Assembly (NCBI GenBank): GCA_014529385.2
Contig: CM043964.1
Location: forward strand, 138,346,529 to 138,410,528
DNA length: 64,000 nucleotides
Direction: 5' to 3'
From: Adiantum capillus-veneris
Taxonomy: Eukaryota > Streptophyta > Polypodiopsida > Polypodiales > Pteridaceae
Position 1 is the first letter of the stretch. Every line of letters starts with the position of its first letter. This document shows positions 12,332 to 23,929 of this stretch, piece by piece. The notes beneath the pieces are model-generated. The model made no database searches. It saw nothing but the letters and a program-made list of their open reading frames with translations, and was not told the DNA's origin. The position numbers and the translations under genes are program-made.

Positions 12332-12872
12332 GTCTGCACCATTGGACCTTGATAATGAGTCCTCCTTGCAAAATGCATTAGTGTAGGTGTAACCTCTTTC
12401 TCTTCTCTTGTATCCAGACTAGCATTCATAGATGAATTACGGACTATCGACATGCTCACCTCCATTGTAAAATGTAGATGAATTATGGACTATCCACATG
12501 CTCACCCCCGTTGTACACAGGGTGGTGATTATGCATTGCCCCTTCACATGCATAACTAGTCACTATCCCAAATTCATCATTAGGATGTCCCCCTTGATTC
12601 CTGACGATTTGTCCAAAAAATGGTTTGAGTCTGAATCCATTAGTGGGTTTCTCAATTATTTTACCTTCTGATCAGACAGTATGAAAGTATGTGGTCCCAT
12701 TGGCCTGACTATTTGAAATGGTCCCACATACTTGAGTTTAAGTTTGCATGGCCTCAATCCCAATTTCCTGTTATAGACCAACACCTAATCACTTGAAGAA
12801 AAAATTTTGAACTTGATATTTTTGCTAATCCAAGCTTGTCTTCTCTATTGAATAATATCTGCAACATACTGG

Positions 12873-13898
12873 CTATGGATTCTGTCCCTCTCCCAACCTC
12901 AGTGAAGCCTCCTTCATGTAACTGGCTGACTCTTCAAGGGATACTTTTTCTTGAACTGCAACCTTGAGGCTTGGCACTATTAATTCCATGGGCACCACTG
13001 CTTCTTCTAATCCATACACCAGCTTAAATGGTGTCATGCCAGTAGTCACTTTATATGTTGTTCTAAAAGCCCAAAGTGCTGACTCCAATTTCTCATCCCA
13101 GTCTGCCCTAGTTTGATTGACCAGCTTCCTGATGATCCTGACCAAAATCTTAATTTTACTTTTTGCTTGTCCATTGGCCTAGGGATAGTACACTGTTGAC
13201 TTCTTACGCCATATCATATGCAGTTCAGTCAGTTTACTGATCACCTTGTTGATAAAATGTCCTCCCTGATCAGAAACTAGCTCGATGAGACAGCCAAACC
13301 TAGTCATAATGTTTTTGTACAAAAATTTGGCTACACTTTTTGCTTTATTATCTCTTAAAGCCACTGCTTCTACCCACTTTGTACAGTAGTCATTTGCAAC
13401 CAATATATACCTGTTTTTTGTAAATCTTGCAGGTGGTTTGATTGGATTGACAAAATCCAATCCCCACTTTTGGAATGGTTCCAAAGGTAAAACACGTTGC
13501 AATGGCATTTTATCCACATTCAGTGGATTGCCATCTCTTTGGCACAAAAAATAGTTCTTACTGAACTCCTGAGCATCTTTAATTATTTTTGGCCACCAAA
13601 GTCCTGCTTGGAATACTTTCCTTGCAGTTACCTCTCTTGAAAAATGTCCTCTTGCATTACCCTCATGAGCCTCTGCCAGTACTGCTTTCTGCTCAAACTG
13701 ACGGACACATATCCTTATCACCTGATCAATTTCTCTCTTATACAAGAGTCTTTCTATAATTGTAAATGGTTTACTCCTCGATGCCATTCTCTTCATGTGA
13801 TCTTTGGTCATTGTTTTAAGTAACACCCCTTTAGTCAAAAACTGAAACATGTCATCATACCAATCCCTTGACTGGTCAGTCACTTGAACTAAAAACAA
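12873..13898 (-). pseudogene. integrase of the inner Ty3 element
   Basis: Would insert element DNA into the host genome. The H2C2-type zinc domain is partly visible (LAEAHEGNARGHFSREVT and CQRDGNPLN). The catalytic core follows: KWGLDFVNP gives the first Asp and LVSDQGGHF the second. The expected NGQAE block reads NGQAKSK across 13155-13175, so the catalytic Glu codon is now Lys (13161-13163). The frame is interrupted at 13179/13145 and continues with RIIRKLVNQTRADWDEKL and TGMTPFKLVYG, the usual core tail. Further degenerate sequence with YVGPFQIVRP lies down to about 12700. Confidence 0.85.
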
Positions 13899-14085
13899 TC
13901 TGCATCAAGAAATTGATCGGGTACTCCTAAAGAATCAACCTCACCTGTTTTCAATCTACTAAGTCAGCCAAGACATGAAGTCTTTTAGGAGTATGTATTA
14001 CCACATATTCAAATTCCTGCAAAAGTAGTATCCATCGGGCCAACCTTCCTGACAGATGTGGTTTGTTCACCAAATAGATAAGAGC

Positions 14086-15345
14086 CTAATGATCTACATG
14101 GAAGATTACCCTATTGGCTAAAAGGTAATGTCTAAATTTCTGCAATGCATATATCATTCCCAAGAATTTTCTCTCAGTCACTGTATAATTCTTCTCTACA
14201 GGTGTCAGTACCCTGCTTGCATAGTAAATTGGTCTAAACCAACCTCTTCTGGTTTCTTGCATCAATGTTGCACCCACTGCCACATGAGATGCATCCACAA
14301 AAATATGGAATGGTAATTTTCAATCAAGAACAATTAAAATTGGTGCTACAGTCAACATCTTCTTCAGAATCTTAAATGCTCTACCCTGCTCTTCTCCCCA
14401 TTCAAATATTGTATCTTTCTTTGTAAGCTTTGTCAGTGGTGTACAGACATGTGGTAAATATCTCAAAAATTGATTATGCCACTTTGCTTGACTGGAAAAT
14501 CCACCCAATTTCTTAATTGTCCTTGGTTATGGTGCTTTACTGATTGCTGCCACCTTCCTTGGATCTATAGATACTCCTTCTTTAGAAATTACATGTCCCT
14601 AGAGAACTCCTCTCTTAACTGCAAATGCACACTTGGCTAAGTTCAGTGACAATCTAAATTCCCTGCATTTTTGAAAACACAACCTCAAGTCCTCAAGATG
14701 CTCCTGCTTCTTTCCAAAAACACTAATATCATCCCAAAAACCCTCATAAATGTTGTAAGGAATTCAGCAAACACACGTTGTACCACCTTTTGAAATGTCG
14801 GTGGAGCATTCTTTTAGCCAAATGTCATCGCATTACTAGCATAAACTCCCCACTGAGTGACAAAAGTTGTTTTCTCCTTGTCTTCAAGTGCCATTAAGAT
14901 ATCCACTAAAACCATCCAGGAAACCATAAAGCTCATGTCCATCTATTGCATCCAATAGTGTATCACAAAAAGGTAATGGAAATGGATCAGTTATTGTAGC
15001 AGCATTCAATTTCTTGTAATCTACACACACCTTGATCTTTCCATTCTTCTTGGGAACAAAAACAATTGGTGATAACCAAGTGACCTCATCCAATGGGTAA
15101 ATGAAACCTACAGCCAACAGTTTATCAATCTCCTCTTTAACCTGTTTGGCATATTTAGGATTCATCATGTACCTTTGTTGTACAACTGGAACTACATATT
15201 CTTTTAAGTTAATTTTGTGTTGACAAAATCTAGCATCTACTCCCTTCATATCTGTATATTTCCATGCAAAAACATCTTTGAATTTTAGCAACAATTCCTT
15301 CAATTTCTCCATAAACTCCTCATCCAGTTCTGCTGACACCTTCAC
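14086..15345 (-). pseudogene. reverse transcriptase and RNase H of the inner Ty3 element
   Basis: The RT N-terminal half is open at 15345-14884 with FAWKYTDMKG, KNGKIKVCVDYKKLN and PFPLPFCDTLLDAIDG. The segment 14884-14520 holds the catalytic box region, where the usual (Y/F)xDD reads as FWDD in one frame near 14740, followed by VFGKKQEHLEDL; it contains stops. The thumb/connection (SQAKWHNQFLRYLPHVCTPL) is at 14508-14320. RNase H begins MDASHVAVGATLMQE at 14298 and ends FHVDH at 14086, with EKNYTVTERKFLGMIYAL between. The order and motifs match Tat/Athila elements. Confidence 0.88.
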
Positions 15346-15420
15346 TATTTGTGGTTCCTCCTAAGTGTTCAGGTTCAATTCCTGCAGTTCATCCTGAGTG
15401 AACCCAGCAGTTCTTTTCAT

Positions 15421-16286
15421 CTAATGTTCAAAAGCTCTTTCTACCTGCTTTATTGTTTCAAGAGCTTCCAATTTTTCTTTGTTTCCAATCTGCAAATTTT
15501 TCAACAACTCACTACCCAATTTGGTAGTTGATTGCTTACCCTGAGCAATCAGTGCTTCCTGAGTCAAAGATTTCAACCCATTAGCCTGATGCTGCAAAAC
15601 ATACTTAGTTCCTATCTTTTTCACATCCACTTCAAAAATAGGTACCACTGATGAATTAGTTCTCAAAAATTCTTCTTCTACATCCTCTCCAATTTCTTCT
15701 ACCATATTCAGGCCTTCTGCATGTAGTGCCTTGAAACCTGGTGGTATTACCTTTCTGGCATCCATTTGCATTCTGACTTTCTTCTTTCCTCTTTTGATCA
15801 CAATGGAGTCTTCTTTCCATAGCTGCTTTACTCTTGCTACTCTTAACCATGGTCTTCCCAACATTATTGGATAAGAACGAGCAGATTCTTCCAACTTGAG
15901 TACTACAAAGTTGGCTACAAACTGTAGTCCCCCAACTGAGATCTTCAAATTTCTCAAAATTCCCAAAGGTTGAACTCGCCTCTGGTCTACCATTTTCACC
16001 TAGAAAGGAGTTGGATCCCACTTCAAGAGATTCAAATGTTTGCAGGTTGACTCCGGGAGGATATTAACTTCTTAACCCCATCCAAGAGTACACCAGGGGA
16101 AAACACCTTTCCAATAGAAGCCCCAACTACTGGTACCTTGTAGTCAACATCCAAAGGTTGCACTTCATAAACTTCCCCACAAACAGTTTCCTCAGTATAC
16201 ATTCCTGTTTCTTGATTCTTTCCTGCTACTTCCTTAGTAAGTCTCTTCAACAGTTGTTGTGAAAATGCAAGTACCAACCTCAACAT
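15421..16286 (-). pseudogene. aspartic protease region of the inner Ty3 element
   Basis: Cleaves the Gag-Pol polyprotein. The active site should follow VPVVGASIGKVFSPGVLLDG (ORF 16286-16032). The frame shifts right after LDG near 16080, so the catalytic DGGS-type motif is broken. The downstream part resumes in another frame (VNILPESTCKHLNLL) and then 15999-15421 with VQPLGILRNLKISVGG and PIMLGRPWLR, the conserved C-terminal block of these proteases. Confidence 0.78.
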
Positions 16287-16459
16287 TTGCTTTACTGTAT
16301 GGTTAATGGAGCTGATAAAAAAGCTTCATAAAATTCATCACCACCAACTTATTCTTGCAGTACAGTTGGACTATGGTTTGAAGTTCTTCTTCCCTGGTCA
16401 TCCAATGACCTTATAACAAAATTCCAATCCTCAAGTAGTACACCCCCTCTCTGAGAATC

Positions 16460-18665
16460 TTACCCTTCCTTGAGTTGCCCTGTCCTCACTACTTTTTGAT
16501 CTTTCCAGTTCAAATTGTCCGGGTTTTCCACTTCTTTCGAGGTGGATTTTCCAACCTTGGCCTTTGCCCTAGTGACCACCATGGCATCAGTACATCCACT
16601 TGGTTCTGGAACATTCTCAATCATGATACAAGCCAAGCAGTCACAATTATAATGCCTAGGTGTTTCTTGAGTCAGGTCGCTCTCCTGCACCTGCTGATCA
16701 ATTTGTTGTTTCTCTTTGGGAAACTCAGCCTTTTTCTCAATCCATTCTTCCTCAGTCCATTCTTCCAAAATCACTAAATTAGCCTGACATGGAGGTCTTT
16801 GCTGTTGTTGTGTGGAAGTGGTTGATTTTGTTCTAGAGGTCGATTATTATTATTACTATTGTTATTGTTGTACTTGATAATAGGAATTCACCTATCATTC
16901 CAATGTCTACACCAAAGTTCACAATCAGATCCTTGCATGTGTCCCATGACCCACAATAATTGCATGGTGACTGTTGCATATTGTTCTGATTCCTATTTTG
17001 ATATCGGGATTCCGGAACCTTCTCTGAGGTACACGTCCGTGGTATCTCCTATTAACACCCTGAGGAGCTACCACATTTGCAGTTGCCTCCCTCATTTTTT
17101 TAGTAATATACTCAGGTCTTCTTCCCCTGAAATCTAGATTATAATAGCAGTTATCATATTCATGACCAAATCTTTGACAAACCTAACAATATGGTTTTCT
17201 TGACATTCCAAACTAATTCATTTTGATTGTCTGTAATTTCTCTTCAATGATTTTGTTGAATGCATCTGCAATTACTGCTTCCTTTCCCTGCTTCTTTCAT
17301 TCTTGTGCTTACCCTTATCTTTCTTCTACTTCTTATCTTTTTCTTCTTCTTTTCTGACCAATTTTCCTCCTCATCACTATCAGTGAAATTCAATATCCTG
17401 ATCTGAATCATCAGTTTCTGACTCTGAGTTTGAACCCTCAGTCATCTTCTCCTTCTTCTCTTTTAGTTTTGCCTTACCTCCATATCTTTTTTCAGCTCTT
17501 GCAACTGCTTCCACCAAATCAGTAAAATCCTGTGCATTTGCTAATGGGGGTCTCCTTGCCACTGCACTTCTGAACTTCTTTTTGAGTCCCTTACAAAAAT
17601 AGTCTCCCAATTGCTCCATAGAAGGTTGTTGTGCTGCTTCCAACCTATTATTCAAGCTTTTGAACTTCTATGCATAATCTTCAACCAACAAATCTTTTTG
17701 CTTCAATTTTCTCAACTTCTTCAAAATGTCTTTAGGTGTTTTATCCTCCCTGAACCTTAATAAAAATCTCTGGCTCTCAAATCATTATAATCAGTAAAAG
17801 ATGCCATGCCATACTGTAAGAACCAATCCATGGCCTTACCCTGCAGTGTTGCTGCAAAATGCTCTTTCTTCACTACATCCGGATGTAACGCCTCATACCC
17901 ACTTGTAGACCACCTTGTTTGAAACTAACCAACGTGGCTGTTAGCATCTTGGGACTTTTTCCCATTGAACTTTTCCGCGCACACTTTGGGATTTGGTGCA
18001 GTCATTGGAGGTATCAGAAGTGTTTTGAGTACTCTTATCGGGAGTGGATTGAAAGGTAAAGCAGTTGTTCTTCCTGATGGTACAAACTGTAATTGTCTTC
18101 TTGCCCTTAAGATTGTCTGAGTGAGCAGTACATTAATCAATTGTCCTGAAAGTGGGTCTGTTGTGGGAGGAGTTTTTTGTTGGCCTCCTTGGTTTGCAGG
18201 TGGGGTCTCCTGTAGCCTGTGTTCAAGTTCTTGCAGTTCAATCCCCATCTCAACAGTTTCTTCTCCTACAGCAAGACCCCTTATAGGTTCTTCTTGGTCA
18301 TCACTACTCGACTCTTCTTCATGTCTTCTCCTTACAGCAAACTCTCTCCTCAGACGGAAACCTTGTTCCATATAAGTGTTGTGGTAAATTGGACCCTTGT
18401 CCTGACCCACTCATACATGATTTCTTCTTTTCTGTCTTAAATACTATACCAACACCTTCCTTTCATACAGACTATAACATGAAGGTAAATTGCATGCCCC
18501 AAAAGGTAAAAATGAAGTAATTACCTTGTTAGCAATCGTAGTTTTGATTTCCCCTGGACAATTTGAGAAGAATTCCTCCAAGAATTTGTTTGCATATTCC
18601 TCAAACTCTTCTTGTGGGGTTACCCAATTCAACAATTCCCTCAGGTGATCTATGTCCACTTTCAT
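16460..18665 (-). pseudogene. gag of the inner Ty3 element
   Basis: An N-terminal region (18665-17925) rich in Glu/Gln precedes the gag core at about 17880-17660, where AATLQGKAMDWFLQYG is readable. The part 17655-17380 reads NNRLEAAQQPSMEQLGDYF and then KKEKMTEGSNSESETDD. A CCHC zinc knuckle spans 17147-17189 (C.VCQRFGHEYDNC), but an in-frame TAG sits between its two first cysteines. A second cysteine cluster (CNYCGSWDTC) is near 16970. The tail 16774-16460 is Glu/Gln-rich and leads to the protease. Several stops show it is inactive. Confidence 0.8.
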
Positions 18666-18718
18666 ATCAGTTCCCTGCTTTATTCCTAACTACCATATGG
18701 TTCAGGCTGAATTTGAAC

Positions 18719-18736
18719 CAATTGCAAGATCGCCAA
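18719..18736 (-). other. putative primer binding site of the inner element
   Basis: On the element strand TGGCGATCTTGCAATTGG begins three bases after the LTR end CTAACA (18739). The TGG start and position suit a primer site; the matching tRNA was not identified. Confidence 0.5.
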
Positions 18737-18738
18737 AG

Positions 18739-19105
18739 TGTTAGGGACTAACCACCCTAGCAGTAATTCAGTACAGATACACAATAAAACTGCATATTAC
18801 ACCAAACTACTGCATGAGAGAATACTGAAGAACACTATGAATAGAGAAAAGAAGGTATTGTATTACTCAATGTTCATCAACACATAAGTGCTTACAAACA
18901 GCATCCAGCACAGTACGACTCCCTAAAAGAAAAGACTAACTGCCCCCAACTACTAGACAGCATCAAGCACACAACTAGTCGCCTAAAACTAACCCACTTA
19001 AAGCATCGACCATTGGTGTGAAAACACCCTTAAGGTTCAAAGGTCCCATCCTTAGTTACAAACAAAATTAAATATTTTGATATTGATGTATCAAGCACAA
19101 TAACA
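18739..19105 (-). repeat. 5' LTR of the inner Ty3 element
   Basis: Starts TGTTA (element strand, at 19105) and ends TAACA (18739), 367 bp. It is a direct repeat of 9908-10256. The flanking AGGCT at 19106-19110 pairs with 9903-9907. Confidence 0.93.
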
Positions 19106-19110
19106 AGGCT

Positions 19111-20263
19111 CACATGAAAAGCATTGTGTATGAGCCAATGGTTGGGCAACTTAAGTTGATAGGTCGTCTCATTAATTGGCCTAAGAATCTGAAAGGGACC
19201 GTAGTACCTTTTTGCTAATTTAGCATAGTACTTTTCGTGTCCTATAGGATTCTTGCCCGTTGTGTGCCTTGATTGAGCCTTGGAAAACTTGAGCAAGACC
19301 CAATCATTTTGTTTAAAGGTTAGGGCTCTTTTGTGCTTATCAACATAATCCTTTTGCCTTTGCTCAAAGATGGATATAGCATCCTTAATCTTTTGAAAGA
19401 ATCTTGCAGGTCTCTGCTATATTCATTTGCAGCGGATATCTTCCCATATACCTTGAGTACTAGGGGATTTTTTTATCTTCCCTCTATCACCTGAAAAGGT
19501 GCTTTTCCCGTGGAAGTATGTACAGTGTTATTGTAAGCATACTCCACTAAGGGTAGGTACTTCTCCCATTGGGACTTTTGATCTACTTCTATGACATAAG
19601 ATTTTAATAGATCAAGAATTGTTAGGTTAGCTATTTCACTTTGGCCATCCATTTGGGAATGATAGGCCAAGGAGAAGTTTAGCCTTTTACCTAAATTCTC
19701 AAAGAGACCCTTCCAAAACTTACTAGTCATTCTAGGATCTCTGTCCAACATTATGGACATTGGCAAGCTGTGGTACTTGAAGATTTGTGATATAAAGAGG
19801 GTTTCCATTTGATGGCTTTGATAGTCTTTTTGACAGGTATGAAATGTGCTTGTTTGCTAAACCTGTCTACTATTGTCCATATTCCTGTATTCCCATGGAT
19901 AGACTTGGGCAATCCAAAGATAAAATCCATGGATATGCTCTCTCATGGTGAATTAGGGATTGGCAAAGGTTGAAGCAATCCAGGTTGCTTTTCTCTATCA
20001 AACTTTGTCTTTTGGCATACCACACATTTTGAAACATATTCTTGTATGTTTGCTTTCATGGCAGGCCAATAGAAATATGTTTTTATACCTTTTAGGGTAG
20101 ACTAAATCCCTCTATGCCCGGCATAAGAAGGAGGAGCATGAGATTCATACGTTATTCTCACGTAGTGAGTTAGTAATGCATAGTCTATTGCCATAGAGAA
20201 GATAACCATCTTGTAGGGTAGGTTCTTCCTTCTTCCCTAGTGAAAGGCCAAAATCACATGTCT
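19111..20263 (-). pseudogene. integrase of the outer Ty3 element, between two insertions
   Basis: Reading leftward from the solo LTR, the zinc-domain lead-in GYLLYGNRLCI appears near 20210-20180. GLLQPLPIPNSP, then a stop where Trp is usual, then [17 protein letters not shown] and [18 protein letters not shown] (first catalytic Asp) follow around 19990-19820. ORF 19808-19473 holds [16 protein letters not shown] and AYHSQMDGQSE, giving the second Asp and a Glu 36 residues on, the Ty3 D-x35-E spacing. ORF 19296-19030 holds [20 protein letters not shown] and [15 protein letters not shown], where the inner element cuts in. The remaining tail is at 9749-9907. Confidence 0.9.
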
Positions 20264-21921
20264 TGTCATAATAATCAATATCTAATTCTCCTAAATTATT
20301 TTCTCATGTTAAATTGATCATTTAATATGGGGAAGTGCCAGAGGAGAAAAAGCTAGAATATTGGTTAAGCTAACAGACCAGCCACAGTAGGGATCCAAAG
20401 GAGGGAGAATAGGGATCCAAAGGGGGGGCCATTTGTAAAAGAGCCATGTGCAACAATGGGCTTAAAAGACCCTGAGGTTCAGCCCATTAAGACTTCCAAA
20501 ATGCTAAGGTTGCAAAATTCAAAGGTTGTGTCCAAAGCTCAAACATTGGGGGAATTGGATGCTTTGTGTGTGTCCCAAAAGTCTTTAGCAATCAAGCCTT
20601 GCAAGTAGGGGATGAGAGAGAAACTCACACACACACACACACACAAGCTCCCTTTACACAAAGGGAATGAGGGACACATGTCAGCTCCCTAGCCCACATG
20701 CCCACAAGGTGTACCCAATTCCTATTGGATGGCCTTAGAGGTGGACCAATGAGAATTAGGCTAGAGTCAATCTAGTTTAATGAATTTAAAAACACTTAAT
20801 AAAATAACCAATAAGAATTAAGCTCTCTAGAAGACTATTGGACAGTCTCCCAAGGGGACCAATGAGCATTCAGCAGCCCAATGGCTTGCCTGATTCCTAT
20901 TGGCCAGGAGGCAAAGGGGTCCAATGAGAGTTTAGTTGAATTAAATAATTACCTAAAGCTCTCACAAAAGGGAAAAGGGGGACAAATGTCAGAAGGCTAT
21001 CACTTATGCTTCTTAATTACCATTGGCTAAGCTTGGGGAGGTCCAATAGGATGCTAGCAAGAGCAAATAGCAAGAGGGGTCGACCAAGAGAGAGAAGGGG
21101 CTGATTTTTTCAAAGGCATTATCACCTACACACTCACACTAGCTCAGTTGTGAAGTAAAGAAGACTCTCTCTCTTTCTCAAGCTTTAATGGAAAGCTTAT
21201 CACCTACTCCAAGCTTGTGAGAAGGAAGGCCTATGCAAATCCAACCAAGAGCCAAGCTTCATTGCATGCTCATCTCCTCTACCATGCTAATTACTAAGCT
21301 AAGCTATGCTAATATGAGTGATTTTGTGAGGAGATGTACATCTTTCTTGTAAGAATACTCCTTCTTCCTCTCAATCTACTCTCATCTCCTCTACCATGCT
21401 AAATACTAAGCTAAGCTATGCTAATATGAGTGATTATGTGAGGAGATGTACATTTTTCTCGTAAGAATACTCCTTCCTCTCAATCTACTCTCATACCCCG
21501 CTGGCTCTCACCATCTTTGAAGGTGTGTGAGGTCTTGGGTCTGAAACTGTGAGGGAATTGATGTTGTGTTTGATAAGTGTTTTGCTTAGTGCATGAAGTT
21601 TCCATCTTCATTGCACTAGCTAGTATTGAAGGAACACAAGAAATTGTATTGTAAAATGTCTCTCTGGGAGAAACCATAATACAAAGCCTTTTGGAGGGGG
21701 GACCGGCTCCATGCAAATCCGGTCCTCAATTGTTGTCAATTGCTTAATTTCTCTCTCTTTTGAAGTATTGTTCATGCTATCTAACTAGGTGTTATGCTTT
21801 TTGTTGCTTTCTCCACCCAAGCACTCTCGCTAATCTCATTAAGAATCTATTCTAATGAAATGCTCACTATGTTCATGCTATTTTCCACTACACACAAGTT
21901 ACTAGGCCATTAAATGTTACA
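20264..21921 (+). mobile_element. solo LTR of the outer-element family, opposite orientation, TGTCT target duplication
   Basis: TGTCATAATAATC at 20264 to ATGTTACA at 21921 is a 1.66-kb homologue of the LTR at 25800-27419, read on the other strand. TGTCT directly precedes (20259-20263) and follows (21922-21926), a perfect 5-bp target duplication. No internal sequence is present, so it is a solo LTR left by LTR-LTR recombination. It differs noticeably from the other two LTRs, with a short (CA)9 at about 20627-20644 in place of the long TG run. It also has an internal duplication of about 100 bp around 21265-21480 (ATGCTAATATGAGTGATT... twice). It interrupts pol just after RNase H. Confidence 0.93.
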
Positions 21922-21926
21922 TGTCT

Positions 21927-23171
21927 AAAATCGGGATCGATAGCGTACTCATTTATCATAGAAGATAGATCATTGTGAGTTGCTAGGGATACCGCATTCA
22001 CTCTCGGTCGTCTTGAGAGTGCATCGGCTACTTGATTATGCTTGCGAGCATTGTGAGCAAGATGAAAGTGAAATTGCGAAAGGAAATTTGCCCACCTCAT
22101 TTGTTTGTCGAAGAGCTTGGTCTGCGTCATGAAGTACTTAAGGCTTTGGTGATCCGTTCGTAGAATGAAAGGAGTCCCCAATAAATAGTGCTTCCACAAG
22201 TCTAGAGTATGTAGAACTGCTAAGAGTTCCTTCTCATATATGCCTAGATCTTGCTCAACAGGGTCGAGCCATCGACTTTCATAGGCTATAGCGTGCCCTT
22301 CTTGGAGAAAAACAGCTCCAAGGCAATCACCACAAGCATCACATTGGACCTCAAATGGCTTTGAGAGATCCGGCAGTGTAAGCACAGGTTGAGAGATAAG
22401 CTTCTCTTTAAGATTTTTGAAAGCATTATTCTCCTTGGTGGACCATATATACCTAACGTTTTTCTTGGTTAGATCATGTAATGGTCCTGCGATTTGTGAG
22501 AACTTTTCTATGAAGCGTCTATAGTATGCACACATACCTATAAAGCTTCTTTGTTCATGCAGATTCCTTGGATTAGGCCATCCTTTTATTACCTCTTAAC
22601 TTTGATGGATCCATTTCGATGCCATCTTGAGAGATAATGTGACCTAAATACTGAATCTCTTGGAAGAAAAATTCACTTTTCTTTCAATTTATATAAAGCT
22701 TATTCTCTCGTAAAACTTCAAATATTACTTGGAGGTGTTGCTTGTGTTCGTCTATTGAATTAGAGTAGATGATTATATCATCAAAGAACACTCTAGTAAA
22801 TGTTCGGTGAGGCCTGAATAGCTTCTCCATCAAGCGGTCAAATGTGGCTGGTACATTGGTCAAGCCAAAAGGCATGACAATGTACTCGTAGAGACCAAAC
22901 GTAGTGCAAAATGCGGTCTTTACAATGTCTTGATCAACTATCCTTATTTGATGGTAGTCACTTTTTAGGTCAACCCTTGTAGCTTATCAAATAGGATTTC
23001 TACCCATGGAACGGGAAACCTATTTTTGATAGTGGTCCTATTTAGTGCTCTATAGTCGACACACATACGATATGTGCCATCTTTCTTTTGCACTAACAAC
23101 ATTGGTGAACAAAATGGAGATGAGCTAGGCCTAACCATGCCTTTCTCAACCAACTCATGCACTTGCCGCAT
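21927..23171 (-). pseudogene. reverse transcriptase and RNase H of the outer Ty3 element
   Basis: The RT N-terminus lies at 23171-22965: MRQVHELVEKGMVRPSSSPF and KDGTYRMCVDYRALN. The palm is at 22875-22684: MPFGLTNVPATFDRLMEKLF and the catalytic VFFDDIIIYS box. The connection and RNase H lie at 22535-21927: YYRRFIEKFSQIAGPLHDLT, then FEVQCDACGDCLGAVFLQEGH, YEKELLAVLHTLDLWKHYLL, TDHQSLKYF and QVADALSRR. This is standard chromovirus-type pol. Short frame breaks occur near 22940 and 22600-22680. The last native residues before the solo LTR are DPDFRH; codons after that in the open frame come from the LTR. Confidence 0.92.
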
Positions 23172-23929
23172 AATCTCCTCTCATTGAGCTTGAGAAACTC
23201 GATAAGGAGGTTTATTAGGCGGTGAGCTTCCTCGAAGAAGTTCAATTGCGTCACAAGGGGTAGTTCACAAGGGATATCGTCATTAAAAACATCTTGGCAC
23301 CCCTTGAGAAAATTTCTTAACTCTAATTCCTTTTGATTGTTTATATTTTCTTTTGCTAAAGCATTAGGTTCATTTTGAGAATCTTTAACAAAAATCATGT
23401 ACACAAAAATAGAGCTCTTTATTGACTTATTGAAAGCTTTCTTATGTACAAGGGGTATGGTACTACCCAACTCCTTAGCATCTATGTACATATCTTTTTC
23501 CCTGAACCTAACGTAGATTTTCCTTTCAGGGAATTTAACATTGGCAGCCATGCGATGAAACCGTGGTGCCCCTAGGATTACATCCTCATGCTTGAGAGGA
23601 AAGGTGAAGAAATCCTCCTTGTCCACATAGCTTTGGACATGGAGCCTCAATTTCCCAATTAAGAGAGTGACTGAGGCTTCTTGCCCCTTGAAAGCACCAT
23701 CTACAGGTAGGACATCTCCCATCTCATAGGCTTGGATGCCTAACTTGGTGGCCAACTCTATGGATATGAAATTGTGAGTAGAACCAGGGTCAAAGAGAAT
23801 AAAAGTATCATGTTTTCTTACCTTTACCCAAGCATGGCATAGAGGAGATCCTTTGTGATGAGCATCCTCTTCTTGAATTTCGACCAAGGTAGCTCTAGGA
23901 GGCTCATTAAGTGTATCTTGTGGGAACAA
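23093..23929 (-). pseudogene. aspartic protease of the outer Ty3 element
   Basis: The active-site block FILFDPGSTHNFIS (about 23800-23760) corresponds to the usual DSGATHNFIS, with Pro replacing Ser after the catalytic Asp. KLGIQAYEMGDVLPVDGA and the C-terminal DVILGAPRFHRM (the ILG.. flap-to-tail block) follow. The ORF runs on through the RT linker (ELPLVTQLNFFEEAH) and overlaps gag at its start, as expected for a Gag-Pro-Pol polyprotein with one frame change. Confidence 0.85.

Larger units (their letters stand above)
9908..19105 (-). mobile_element. inner Ty3/gypsy retrotransposon, Tat/Athila-like, with AGGCT target duplication
   Basis: A complete 9.2-kb LTR element. LTRs of about 349 and 367 bp flank gag, protease, RT, RNase H, integrase and a further long region with coiled-coil ORFs in the position where Athila elements carry an env-like gene. 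AGGCT at 9903-9907 and 19106-19110 is a perfect 5-bp target duplication. RT motifs (FAWKYTDMKG, PFPLPFCDTLLDAIDGHE, GFSGY) are those of the Tat/Athila branch. Multiple frameshifts and stops are present in every gene. It landed in the integrase gene of the outer element, so it is younger than that copy. Confidence 0.93.
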
